This document shows positions 48,837-59,360 of a stretch of DNA of 64,000 nt, piece by piece (position 1 is the first letter of the stretch; each line of letters starts with the position of its first letter). The translations under genes were made by a program, and so were the position numbers. This stretch comes from Lucifuga dentata. Its lineage: Eukaryota > Chordata > Actinopteri > Ophidiiformes > Bythitidae. Location: NCBI GenBank assembly GCA_014773175.1, contig VXCM01000482.1, positions 1-64,000 of the forward strand. Direction: 5' to 3'. Under the pieces are notes generated by a model. The model had not been told where the DNA came from, ran no database searches, and worked only from the letters and a program-made list of their open reading frames with translations.

Positions 48837-49364
48837 AGAAGGTTAAAGTAGCTATGATAAGGATGTGCTGAGTGGTAGGAGGAAATGGGGAAAGCAATAA
48901 TCAGACATCAGATTATCCAGATTAATAAAATATGTAACAAATGGTTCTCACATGCCATTTTCTTTGCATGGATGGTAGTCATACTTCCAGTAAACGACTG
49001 TCAGATGATCACTGTGAAAGGTTTTGTTCATAGCATGTTTTTGGCTTAGATGAGTGAAAAAGAATTTGCTAGTATTTTGGGGGTTTAGAGATCTCTTGTA
49101 AGACATGAGGAGGAACAGAAAAACAAGCAACCTTGTGCTTTGCATGAATTAATACATGTAAAAATATATATTTATGTTACAAACATGTTTTCATCATATT
49201 TACACAGTCACAAACACAGAGATGTTTGCTTTTTTTCCCATACATCTGACTTCAACTCACACACATGGACATTGTCAGAACAGATTTCTCTGTTTGTTTT
49301 GTACCTACAGCTAAACCTTTCACAGTATTTTATCACAAACTAACGAGGCTTGTGTTATGTGTAG

Positions 49365-49463
49365 AGTGGACTAACTCCACTGCACGTGGCAGCGCACTAT
49401 GATAACCAGAAGGTGGCACTACTCTTGCTCAACCAGGGAGCATCACCACATGCTGCTGCAAAG
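49365..49463 (+). CDS. ank3: ank3 exon 17, ankyrin repeat 18 (residues 607-639)
   Basis: Encodes [20 protein letters not shown] then [27 protein letters not shown] is invariant in vertebrate ankyrins. The acceptor TGTTATGTGTAG is weak in pyrimidines; the donor is GTAAGG. Phase 0. Intron 17 carries the 338-N assembly gap, but exon 18 continues with the next expected repeat, so no exon is missing. Confidence 0.96.
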
Positions 49464-49526
49464 GTAAGGGGCTTTTGGTGTCAGTCATTTTGGGGTGTTG
49501 TAGAAGGTTAAATCAAATGCTCCTAC

Positions 49527-49529
<3 letters not shown>

Positions 49530-49573
<44 letters not shown>

Positions 49574-49927
49574 NNNNNNNNNNNNNNNNNNNNNNNNNNN
49601 NNNNNNNNNNNNNNNNNNNNNNNNNNNNNNNNNNNNNNNNNNNNNNNNNNNNNNNNNNNNNNNNNNNNNNNNNNNNNNNNNNNNNNNNNNNNNNNNNNNN
49701 NNNNNNNNNNNNNNNNNNNNNNNNNNNNNNNNNNNNNNNNNNNNNNNNNNNNNNNNNNNNNNNNNNNNNNNNNNNNNNNNNNNNNNNNNNNNNNNNNNNN
49801 NNNNNNNNNNNNNNNNNNNNNNNNNNNNNNNNNNNNNNNNNNNNNNNNNNNNNNNNNNNNNNNNNNNNNNNNNNNNNNNNNNNNNNNNNNNNNNNNNNNN
49901 NNNNNNNNNNNCACACACACACACACA
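49530..49927. other. Poly-A tract, assembly gap (338 N) and (CA)n
   Basis: A 44-nt A run (49530-49573), N from 49574 to 49911, then CA repeats to about 49927. Simple sequence on both sides explains the failed assembly. Long open frames reported through this stretch are artefacts of the N run. Confidence 0.95.
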
Positions 49928-50538
49928 CAGTGCATGCATGCATTGGGAATGACCTGCATTGTGATTGGCTGATTGGAGGCATCTTTCACCTTCACAAAGG
50001 TCAAATAGATTTGCTATTGAAATCAATACAGCCCCAATAGCAGCAGGCCCTTCCTGATAGAACAGTCAAAAAGCCAGTTTTTTTAAATAACAAAAAGAGT
50101 GTCACCGGAAGAAGGATGTTTTGGCTAATATTGCTCTGTAACAATGTTTAGATCCTGGAAATGAAACATTACATCGAATCTCTGGGTGCCTGAAATAGTC
50201 CAGATAGACAATAAGTAAAGCTCTCTCCATCCGCTACATAAAAACAGCAGTAAAATGCACATATAAAAACATCAACTTACAGTTTTTTGTTTTTTTGTTT
50301 TTTAATTTATCATCAAACCAAATGCCAGTAATATGCCAAATATTCCCTCCCCACAAATGAGCAATTATATAACAATGTTCTATATAACATTTAACTGGAG
50401 TGGAGTTTCAGCAAAATTGCTCAGAATATGTTATTCTCTTTTTTTTTTTTTTTTTTTNTTTTTTTTTTTTTTTTTTTGTGAGATTTGATAATGATGATAT
50501 AAGAAAGAAAGAAATTTCTCTGTTCTGTCTCTGTTCAG

Positions 50539-50736
50539 AATGGTTACACGCCACTCCACATTGCAGCTAAGAAGAATCAGATGGAGATAGCCACCACGCT
50601 CCTTGAATACGGTGCCTCCACCAACACCATAACACGCCAGGGAATCACTCCTCTGCACCTCGCAGCGCAGGAAGGCAATGTGGACATAGTAACACTCCTG
50701 CTGGCTAGAGACGCTCCTATTAATATTGGCAATAAG
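50539..50736 (+). CDS. ank3: ank3 exon 18, ankyrin repeats 19-20 (residues 640-705)
   Basis: A 198-nt double exon: [20 protein letters not shown], then [20 protein letters not shown] and [20 protein letters not shown] plus K. Acceptor CTCTGTTCAG, donor GTAGAA, phase 0. A poly-T run with an N at 50458 lies about 60 nt upstream of the acceptor. Confidence 0.96.
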
Positions 50737-50837
50737 GTAGAAGATCAATATGTGATTGTGATTTTCTATATGTGTGTTCTTCTTTTTAGGCCTACTGCTT
50801 AACATGATAAACTGTCTCCCTGTTTCTGTGTCCTCAG

Positions 50838-50936
50838 TCTGGTTTGACTCCACTCCACTTGGCTGCCCAGGAGGATAAAGTCAATGTGGCCGAGGTTTTA
50901 GTCAACCAGGGTGCGACTGTAGACCCTGAGACAAAG
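50838..50936 (+). CDS. ank3: ank3 exon 19, ankyrin repeat 21 (residues 706-738)
   Basis: Encodes [20 protein letters not shown] then LVNQGATVDPETK. LAAQEDxVNVAEVLVNQGA matches ankyrin-G. Acceptor GTGTCCTCAG, donor GTAATA, phase 0. The intron on its 5' side is only 101 bp. Confidence 0.97.
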
Positions 50937-51092
50937 GTAATACTGCTAGCAGTATTACGATAGATGAATAAAATTAAATTTAGTACATTAGCTGTAATAA
51001 AGGACATTTTTAAAAAGACAAAGAAGAGAAAAACTAGTAGATGATTATCTTTTTGACAGTCACATTTTCAAACTGATTTTCTGTGTCATCAG

Positions 51093-51191
51093 ATGGGCTA
51101 TACTCCTCTCCATGTGGCCTGTCACTATGGTAACATAAAGATGGTCAACTTCCTGCTGAAAAACCAGGCTAAGGTCAACTCCAAGACCAAG
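51093..51191 (+). CDS. ank3: ank3 exon 20, ankyrin repeat 22 (residues 739-771)
   Basis: Encodes [20 protein letters not shown] then [13 protein letters not shown]. Ankyrin-G carries Met-Gly at this repeat start, where ankyrin-B has Leu-Gly. Acceptor TGTGTCATCAG, donor GTGTGT, a weaker 5' site embedded in a short TG stretch. Phase 0. Confidence 0.96.
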
Positions 51192-51409
51192 GTGTGTGCA
51201 TGTATATGTGTTTTTCTGGTATTGATTTGAGCACCTGTATATGTTCAGACATATATTCACTACATGTCACTGAAAGTGTGTGTGAGTGGGTATGTGTTGT
51301 GCATTGCATTTATGTGCTGTGACTATGTACCAGTCCTTTCCCTTGCAATGTGTTTTTCTAACTCGCCTCCTTTTTTTTTTTCTTTTTCTTCATTCTTTCT
51401 CCTTCACAG

Positions 51410-51508
51410 AATGGTTACACTGCTCTCCATCAGGCTGCACAGCAGGGACACACACACATCATCAACTTGCTGCTGTACCATGGAGCATCACCCAACGATC
51501 TCACTGCT
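51410..51508 (+). CDS. ank3: ank3 exon 21, ankyrin repeat 23 (residues 772-804)
   Basis: Encodes [20 protein letters not shown] then [28 protein letters not shown] is invariant among vertebrate ankyrins. Acceptor CTCCTTCACAG. The donor GTCAGT is off consensus at +3 and is followed at once by an 18-unit CA repeat. Phase 0. The missing Lys at the repeat end is normal for this repeat. Confidence 0.96.
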
Positions 51509-51510
51509 GT

Positions 51511-51511
51511 C

Positions 51512-51551
<40 letters not shown>
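51511..51551. repeat. (CA)n microsatellite abutting the exon 21 donor
   Basis: CA repeats begin within six bases of the GT of the exon 21 donor. Confidence 0.9.
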
Positions 51552-51554
<3 letters not shown>

Positions 51555-51972
51555 GTACACTGAATTCAGACTTAAGTAATTAAAATTTTGGTGCACACTC
51601 ATGCACACACAGCTCAGTGGCATTTATACTTGGCCACCTGCCAGATGCCAGTTGCCCAGTGACTCTTAATCTATTGGGAGGAAGGAGGAGTTGAGGGAAA
51701 AGCAAAATTTTTGCTGATGGGAACGGCTACGATAAAAGGCCAAAACTGGAGTCAAATTGAATGAATATGTTGGGGAGAGGGATAAGAAAGAAGCTCAACC
51801 AGAGTAAAGGGTGTAAAACTGCAGTAAATATCTCCAGACAGAAGCAAACTCAGGTCATCTGTAAATACTCCTTATGTTCCTCAGTGAGGAGAATAGTTTT
51901 GCTTTTCAGATATTCTGTTTTTTTACATTCCAAGACAAAAGTCACATAAGACTATTTTTTTCTTTTATCCAG

Positions 51973-52068
51973 AATGGGAACAGTGCTCTGTCCATTGCCA
52001 GGAGGCTCGGCTACATCTCTGTAGTAGACACATTGAAGGTGGTCACAGAGGAGACTCTGACCACTCAG
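51973..52068 (+). CDS. ank3: ank3 exon 22, ankyrin repeat 24 and C-cap (residues 805-836)
   Basis: A 96-nt exon: [20 protein letters not shown] then [12 protein letters not shown]. The last repeat ends the solenoid; [14 protein letters not shown] is conserved in all ankyrins. Acceptor CTTTTATCCAG, donor GTATGC, phase 0. Confidence 0.96.
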
Positions 52069-52507
52069 GTATGCATGTATGTGTATCTGTGGTTGCGTGA
52101 ATCTAATCCGATTAAGGCATAGGTTGATTTATTTCTTTTTTTTCAATCATCTTGTAAACGTCCTTAATCGATTTAAAACCAGCATAAATCGATTAAACAT
52201 TCCATCAGCTTGCAGTCTGTGTCAGCATTCTGTGTGTACATTTCCTCACCTGGTGTACTTACTCTCATAAGCCTATTAAGAAACAAGTCATGTTTATTCA
52301 AGCAATTACACAATTCTAGTAATTCCATCCATGTACACTGTTTACTCTGCATTTTTGCCTCTATCACAGTACAGACAAAACTGGAGTATAGTGACCATAG
52401 TCACATCCAACCTTAACAAAACACAGATGGTTGATAAAAGGCGAGCACCAACTATTTTTGTGCATACATTCCAAACACTTCATGATGAGCCTTTTTCTGT
52501 TTGACAG

Positions 52508-52580
52508 ACTGTGACAGAAAAGCACAAGATTAACGTACCGGAGACCATGAATGAAGTGCTGGACATGTCTGATGATGAAG
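52508..52580 (+). CDS. ank3: ank3 exon 23, linker (residues 837-861 in part)
   Basis: A 73-nt exon ending in phase 1: [20 protein letters not shown] then SDDE, plus the first base of Val. Nearly identical to the mammalian ankyrin-G linker that follows the repeats. Acceptor GTTTGACAG, donor GTAAGG. This is the first exon after the repeats and the first break from phase 0. Confidence 0.95.
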
Positions 52581-53047
52581 GTAAGGATTCCATTTACACC
52601 TTTATACTTCAGCGTATTAATGAACAAATCAGTGTTATTAATTTTAATCAGTCAAAACATTTCTCCCTGTGCAACATGATCTCAGCCACTAAATCCTGGA
52701 GAAACAAAGTCTATAAAATACCAGCTTCAATCACACTTGGCACTTAGTTATGACTCACAGGTTGTAACAGGATGTGATCCCAATGTTGGTTCCATGGTTG
52801 CCAAAGTTCCCTGTTGTTGTCTTGGAGACTTAATTGTTTGTTGTTTGTTATTTAGCTTTCTAAACCTGAGTAATTTAGGTAAACACAAAGCCTGTTTTTG
52901 GTTATAATCATGAATGCTATTGAAGAAGTCCATTCCAATGTGTAGTTTTCAGTTTCTGTCTTTTGTTATGATTTTGTTATGAATACAATTTTCCATATTT
53001 TTTGGTTTGCTTTTTTTCTAACCCTTTTTTCCATCCCAATCACACAG

Positions 53048-53107
53048 TCCATAAAGCCAATGTCCCCGAAATGATCACAGAGGACTATTTATCTGATGTG
53101 GAAGAAG
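53048..53107 (+). CDS. ank3: ank3 exon 24, linker (residues 861-880)
   Basis: A 60-nt exon with both ends in phase 1: VHKANVPEMITEDYLSDVEE (the Val codon is split with exon 23), closing on the first base of Gly. Mammalian ankyrin-G has VRKANAPEML...YISDVEEGED; ankyrin-B is different here, which supports the ANK3 call. Acceptor CAATCACACAG, donor GTATTT. Confidence 0.95.
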
Positions 53108-53807
53108 GTATTTTTCATCAATGCTTTTTTTTGTTCTTCAAATCATCATTTCTTTCTCTCACTTTTTTTAAACCTTGTGTCAATTATGTGTTTTACATTT
53201 TCAAACCTTTAATTTTCTGATTTGTTTTTAAATGTAAGTGCAAATACTGTAACTGTACAATACACCATAATGTGCATACTCACAATACTTGAGTACTTTC
53301 TCCCGCTGTTTACTGCTTCGACTCTCTCACACTGCCGTCGTCTCCAGTAGTTTCATGCATCGAAATGCATGGAGTATGCTTTTCTTTAGGTTGCCATGCC
53401 AGCTGTCTGCATATGGCTTTGTGGAGTGTGTAACACATTTCTTTTCATTCAGTGGAGTAGACTGCAAACACACTCAATCCTTTGTCTTGAAGGGCTTGTT
53501 AGTGACACTGCCATTGTAGATTCACACGTTTGGGTCTAAGCAAACAGTGTCAGCTGTTGTAGTGTATGTGTGAGTGAGTGAATGCGTGCACATGCATGTG
53601 CTGAACTTGATTTTTTCTCAGAATATCCCTATTGAGAAAGAGATTGGGGAGGAGAAGAAGAAACTGACATTTCTGTATTTTCCCATCAATGGTTTGTTTA
53701 GCTTGTTGGGCCTTCCTTGTTGTGCTGATGGAAAAGAATAGCAGGGTTTCAGATTTTGGGGCATGTGATTTTTAATCTTTGGTTGCTAGTTTTTTAGCCG
53801 CTGAAAG

Positions 53808-53838
<31 letters not shown>

Positions 53839-53854
53839 TGCTTGTGTGAAACAG

Positions 53855-53890
53855 AAATTGATTTTGGAAATATCTGCATCAACTATTCCT
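53855..53890 (+). CDS. ank3: Candidate 36-nt cassette exon of ank3
   Basis: Preceded by a run of about 29 T and GTGTGAAACAG, followed by a perfect GTAAGT. Length is a multiple of three and both ends fit phase 1, the phase of the intron it lies in. Inclusion would insert EIDFGNICINYSC in place of the split Gly between VEE and DDAMTG. I recall no mammalian counterpart, so it may be lineage-specific or chance. Confidence 0.35.
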
Positions 53891-55516
53891 GTAAGTCCCA
53901 AAAAAAGAGCAACCTGACTACGACTAACTCCAGTAACCAGTCTGACGTGGTCCAACAAATCTAGAATGAAACTAATCATGTTTATTAATGCAAGTTTTCC
54001 CTTATACTGAGTGTGTGTGAGTGTTGCTTTTTATTGTAGAGGTTTAGTATAACTCATCTTGTAATTTGTGATCTAAAATTGGATCAAGTGGAACTCCAGG
54101 AATTCATACACACGTTACTCACAAACACACACATGCACGCAAGTACACACAAGGTCGCATACCATCTGAGCAACAGCAACGATTAACATCTCCAGTAACA
54201 CTCATGGTCCTGATCTAAATCAGGACTGCCCACAAACCATGCGCAGTTTGTTTTTCCAGAGCTGTAAAATTTACTCATATTTAAATCTACAAAGCATTAA
54301 TACATAGTAACAAGCCAGTTTGATGTTATAAAATCATACTGGCTATTTCAGCCAATAACTGATCAATTCTAAAGTCATCAGGGTCCAGTTATTTGAGTCG
54401 ATTGTCCATAAACCTGTCATATATTTTTCATCTTTTTTTTGTTTTAATCCTGCTCTTTTCTTAATACTAAAATAAATATAAGCAGCATTAACAAGAGCGT
54501 AACATGCTAAATTGTCAAATAAAAACTGATCAATAAAATTAATATAAGCAGAGTTTTGGAATTTGATCCAAGATAGTTTATCATTGGTTACATATTTATT
54601 GGATTATTAATTGAACAAAAGGAAAGGAATGTTCTGTAAAGGAATGTTTCACTAAAAATAGTTACATCAGATGTTGTGGATTTTTGTTATTTTTGTGATT
54701 CTGATGGGCTTTAATATACAAAGATCTGACGGGGTTGTTTGGAAAATCATTGTTGGGTAGACTTTGAATTATTGAAGCTAGAGAATATCTTGTGTAGTAT
54801 AAAATTCACATTGACAGAAATGCAAAAACATAAACAGGCAGACAAACAATAAAAGAAGGTGCACGGTCAAGAATGCAGGTAGAGGAGGAAGAAGAATGAC
54901 ATCGAGATAAGCAGGCAGGCAGGTCAAAAAAAAAATAAAATAAAGGTAAGTATGTGAGAAAGGATTTAAACAGGTTCGCAGATAGATACATAAGCAGACA
55001 GACAGGATTTAGGCCTCTAGATAGTGATACAGAATAGACATGGCATAGGTAGATGTTAGACAACTTAGTTTGAGTCACACACACCCATTTACTATTTATG
55101 TCCCACAGTTAGCTCTAGGTGTCCATGCCGATACACAGACACAGACACGCGCACACACTCACACTCCATACACACACAGTGGATAATCCTACAGCAGGGT
55201 GGGTAGGCGGGAGAAAGCTGATCTGTTTGTGTGAGTGCTGGGCTGTGAAAGAGAGAGAGAGAGAGAAAGAGAGAGGGAGAGAGGTTACAAGTCAAAGAAA
55301 GAGTTTCACCTCAGGCTGAATGAAGTGTTTTAAAACAAGAGGTGAGTTTTGTCTCGCTCAGGAGGGGTTTGCTCGTGTTGCGGCTGAGCTGACATGGAAG
55401 AAATCCTGAAGAATGAGAGAGCGAGAGTTTTTGGCTTGAATGGAACCTCATGGTTTGGAATGTCGCCAGATGGGGTCTGTAAAAGTGTGTATGTGTGTGT
55501 GAGAGAGGTTTGGGGG

Positions 55517-55641
55517 GAGGGGTGCTATAGCAGCAGGGGATGAGGAGACAGGGTGGTAGAGGGGTGGTTCAAGGAGGANGAGGGGTGCTATAGCAGCAGG
55601 GGATGAGGAGACAGGGTGGTAGAGGGGTGGTTCAAGGAGGA
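55517..55641. repeat. False tandem duplication around an N (62 bp x2)
   Basis: 55517-55578 and 55580-55641 are identical around one N at 55579. Probable unmerged contig ends. Confidence 0.85.
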
Positions 55642-56736
55642 GGGGGTATGGTGCTTTGTGGTTGCTGGAATTCTTTCTTTTTCTTTCTTTCTTCGTCTCT
55701 CTGCCTGCATGCACTTGTTTCCCTCTCCCTTTTTTTTTTAACCCCTCCTCTTCTCCCCTTTTTCTTTCAACTCTCGTGGTCACCAGTTTATCAGTAGGCT
55801 AGAATCTACTGTATCTCAGAGGGGAATAACATACCACTAACTCTTTTCCTGCTAGGACTCTAACGTATGTTTGAATTCTTAACTACTTTTTATTGCTTGA
55901 ATGAATTATTTGATTGGTTTGTGCTTACTAAGATGATATGAAGCTGAACTATTCTTGCTGTTGTGCTGAAAGTGTTTGTCTCTAGACTGAAAAAATATTT
56001 ACTTTTACATGAAATTTTTTCCAAAGGCATTATGTATTATCATATGACATTAGCTGTACTGGTAATGTAAGACTTTAAACTGTCATTATTAATGGCTCAC
56101 ACTGTAACCTATTGGTAGCACTGTGTGGTTTGTTTCCAAAACTTTGCAAATCACTGACCATATTTTTTACTTGTGAGGGACAAAAAAGCTTTTAATGAGC
56201 TTTTTTTCATGTGTGTGTGTGTGTGTGTGTGTGCGCACATGTGCACGTGTGTTGGACAAGGTGAACAGGAAAAGAGCCTCTGGGTTCAGCCTGCAGTGAT
56301 CTGTCTCAAAGAGCTAGTCTAGTAAATTAAAGCGAGAGGGCGCTTGATCAATCTGATCTGTCAAAGAGCAGCAGACAAAAAACGAGAGCAAACCAAAAAT
56401 GTGTATTAACTGTGGAAAAAAAGAAACAATTAAAAATACAAAAATAAATATCTCAGTGTTAGTTATTCTCTGAGTATTTAGATGAATTAAGACCATCAAA
56501 ACACAAGAAGCAGTTGAAGGTTATGTGCCTTGCTCAGGGGTACATCAGCATAAGTTTTCAGGTGATGGGACATTGCTCCTTGCTCACTCTGCAACCACAG
56601 TTTTCATAGAGATTTGAACTACCAAGGTTTTAGTAACTATCCAGCGTTGTACTGAGAGAGACAGAGAACAATAGAGAGACTGATTTTACATCCTTTCTCT
56701 AACCCGGCTGCTGCACTGTGTGATTTGAACCACCAG

Positions 56737-56860
56737 GTGACGATGCAATGACAGGGGACACAGACAAGTATCTGGCCCCCCAGGACCTGCGGGAGTTGGG
56801 AGATGACTCGCTCCCTCAGGATGGATACATGGGCTTCAGTGTTGGTGCACGGTCACAGAG
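56737..56860 (+). CDS. ank3: ank3 exon 25, linker (residues 881-922 in part)
   Basis: A 124-nt exon: DDAMTGDTDKYLAPQDLREL then GDDSLPQDGYMGFSVGARSQ, starting in phase 1 and ending with the first two bases of Ser. Highly conserved in ankyrin-G (EDAMTGDTDKYLGPQDLKEL). Acceptor TTGAACCACCAG, donor GTAGGA. It leads toward the ZU5 domain encoded beyond the window. Confidence 0.95.
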
Positions 56861-57620
56861 GTAGGACACACTATGATGCACTCCTTCATGACTATCTACA
56901 ACTTTGTCAAGTGCTCACATGCATTGTGGGACATTACTTTAACATTAAGTACACAAAAGCAGAATCTTCAGGCTCATCAGGTATAGTAAACATCATTCAG
57001 CAGGCAGAATTATAGTCCTCCAGTATGCAATCAACCGAGACCCACTGGCAATGCTTCATCTGAACATAAGTATCTCACATTTCCCAACAGCAGTTTCCAC
57101 GGTGACATCACAACAATGTGTCACTCCTGAAGAAAAGTCAACATCATGGGTTAGCACGTTAGCACTATCGTCTATCTTCTTCAGGTTTGCTTATCAGTCC
57201 AGTGCGTTTGATTACAGTCGACATGTCCTAGATGTGTCCCAGCCTCGGTCTGGACCCGTGGTCTGGACCCGTGGAATATATCAACCATTTCACAGCAGGG
57301 GAGGAACCAGGCTTCTAATGACCCCACCAACATGTGGATTCCAAAATTTTCATTTGGGAAAAGTTCTGTCCTGTAGTGTGCACATATAAAGACACCAGTC
57401 ATGCAGAACATCAGGAAGCTAACTAGAAAGCTGGAATGTTAAAGCAGTTTCTGCGATCTTACAAAGGAAAACTCATTGATACTGTGAGCACAAATGAAGT
57501 AAGTAAACTCCTACAATTTAATTTGCGTGCCACAGGGTAGGAATTCCACATTTAACTTAAATTAGTTTATAGAATTACTTTATAGAATTCTTCACAATAC
57601 AATAGAAGAAATCAACCACT

Positions 57621-58583
57621 GTAGGGGTGCATTCCAAGTTCCTTATTTGTTTCCACGTTTCCCTCACATGCGTCTTTTCCTCGCATCTTAGTCCTACCCA
57701 CTGAAGACGCGAGGAAAAAAAGCAAGGAAAGAGGAGCTGAGGAACAACGATTTAAGAGAAATGAAACATCCTCGCTCCTCAAGCATCATCTGAAGCTGCT
57801 GTGTTTTAGTTTCGAGAAGATAATAAAATAATGAAATATTCTCCTCTGATTATAACTGTAACAATTAACATGAACAGTTTGACAAACATCCACATGCAGA
57901 ACAATCTGACTTTATAATCTACAGATCATCACATTTTTAAGTGTGTTCCACTGCTCAGAGAGTTAAAATATAAATGTTTATCAGCGTTAGTGAACTTTTC
58001 CATGTTTTATTAAACATTTCAGTGGATTTTTTTGGGACAGATCAATACAGCAGTTTATGATGATATAAGAGTTGTTTTATTGTTATGTTTCTTTATCATT
58101 CAGAGCTGCACTGAGCACATCCAGTCGTTTTAAACAGATGATCAATCAGACAAAATTAAACATAAATAATCAGAGTAATTTAACAGCTGAGATGTTGCTG
58201 TTATTTTTCTGTTCACATGTTTGATGAAACTATATTAAGATGTGTGTCGGTGTATCAGATCAGCTGTAATAGATCTGTCCAATCAGAAACAGACTTCCAG
58301 TACAGCGGCGTGACTGTCAAGTAACAGACTTCCGTGTAGGAACGTCTCGGGTTTCCTCACTCCTGTCTCCTCCGGAGAGCCTCCTCCATCCTCGCTCCTC
58401 CATCCTCAGAACAGAAATAAGCACTTTGGAACGTCCTTAAAGATNAGCCTCCTCCATCCTCGCTCCTCCATCCTCAGAACAGAAATAAGCACTTTGGAAC
58501 GTCCTTAAAGATGGCGGACCAGATTAGTTTCCGGGTCACGCGAGGATCGAGGAGCGGCCAAATAAGAACTTGGTGCACCCTAG
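57621..58583. mobile_element. Non-autonomous DNA transposon with short TIRs
   Basis: The left end GGGTGCATTCCAAGTTC (from about 57624) and the right end GAACTTGGTGCACCC (58566-58580) are imperfect inverted repeats. Both are flanked by TAG, a possible 3-bp target duplication as made by PIF/Harbinger-like elements. The inside has no transposase-like frame but has inner inverted GGAAAA/TTTTCC-rich segments. The N at 58445 lies inside and adds a false 67-bp duplication, so the true length is about 890 bp. Confidence 0.6.
58378..58512. repeat. False tandem duplication around an N (67 bp x2)
   Basis: 58378-58444 and 58446-58512 are identical around one N at 58445, within the transposon. Probable unmerged contig ends. 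Confidence 0.85.
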
Positions 58584-59264
58584 CTCTTCTTCTCACGACA
58601 GAGTTCAAACTTTGAATGATTATCAAATTAATGAAAGTCTGACAAAAACAGGGAGATTTATGGAAATCATACATTTCTACCAGTTTCCCAGTCTATTTGA
58701 TGTATACGTTAATGTTTAAAAGGCTAAAATTATTTTTCAAAGCTCAAAGAAACATAACAATTTGTTGATAATGCTGATTAAAAAGTACTGAAAACACGTC
58801 ATCTAGGCTTACCCTCAAAAAAATAAAATAAAAGATCTAAGTTTTCAGGGCAGTCTTCAGGTGATATGGAGTTGTTCAGGGTGATGCTCCAGGTTTTTTT
58901 CATCTGCAGTGTTTTAGTTTTTGCAGCCTTTTTTCAAATAATTACATAACTATGATTATATAAATAGTGTTTGAAATCTGGTTGGCAGTGCATAACCATC
59001 ATTGTTCTAACTCCCTCCTCTGCCACACAGACACACAGATTATCGTTGGGAGACCACGGGGTGCTCTCTGTGGCCATTGAACTCTGTGCTCAGTATAACG
59101 TGTACGCAAAAATATTGACAGTTATGCAACACACTAAAGAGGGAGCGGTTATTGAATATCTGAGGGGTGACACACACGGACACAGAACCACAAGAAATTA
59201 GAAACGTTCAATTCCATGGCCTTGAGCGCTGGGTTAGATAAATACACACTATTTGAGTGGGGTG

Positions 59265-59325
<61 letters not shown>

Positions 59326-59360
59326 CGTGTGCGTGTGCATGTGCATGTGCATGTGCGTGT
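59265..59360. repeat. (TG)n / (TGTGCA)n compound microsatellite
   Basis: A TG run of about 28 units passing into GCGTGTGCATGTGCATG units. Confidence 0.9.

Larger units (their letters stand above)
53108..56736 (+). other. ank3: ank3 intron 24
   Basis: A 3.6-kb intron. It contains a candidate 36-nt cassette exon (53855-53890), a GA-rich stretch (about 55252-55281) and the false duplication around the N at 55579. In mammals an internal promoter in the equivalent intron makes short ankyrin-G forms starting MALPQ; no matching exon was found here. Outside these, 53900-55240 and 55650-56730 show nothing I can support. Confidence 0.75.

Noticed and set aside
49485..50026. Three overlapping 163-167-residue minus-strand frames
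   Set aside because: Consist almost entirely of N-derived X and poly-Phe across the assembly gap.
53628..53692. Exon-like NIPIEKEIGEEKKKLTF frame after a TTTTTTCTCAG
   Set aside because: Phase 0 start does not fit the phase-1 intron, and the phase-1 reading stops after three codons.
55394..55530. ATG in good context (MEEILKNERARVFGLNG...) as an internal ank3 first exon in intron 24
   Set aside because: No donor leaves phase 1 as exon 25 requires; in other phases exon 25 hits a stop.
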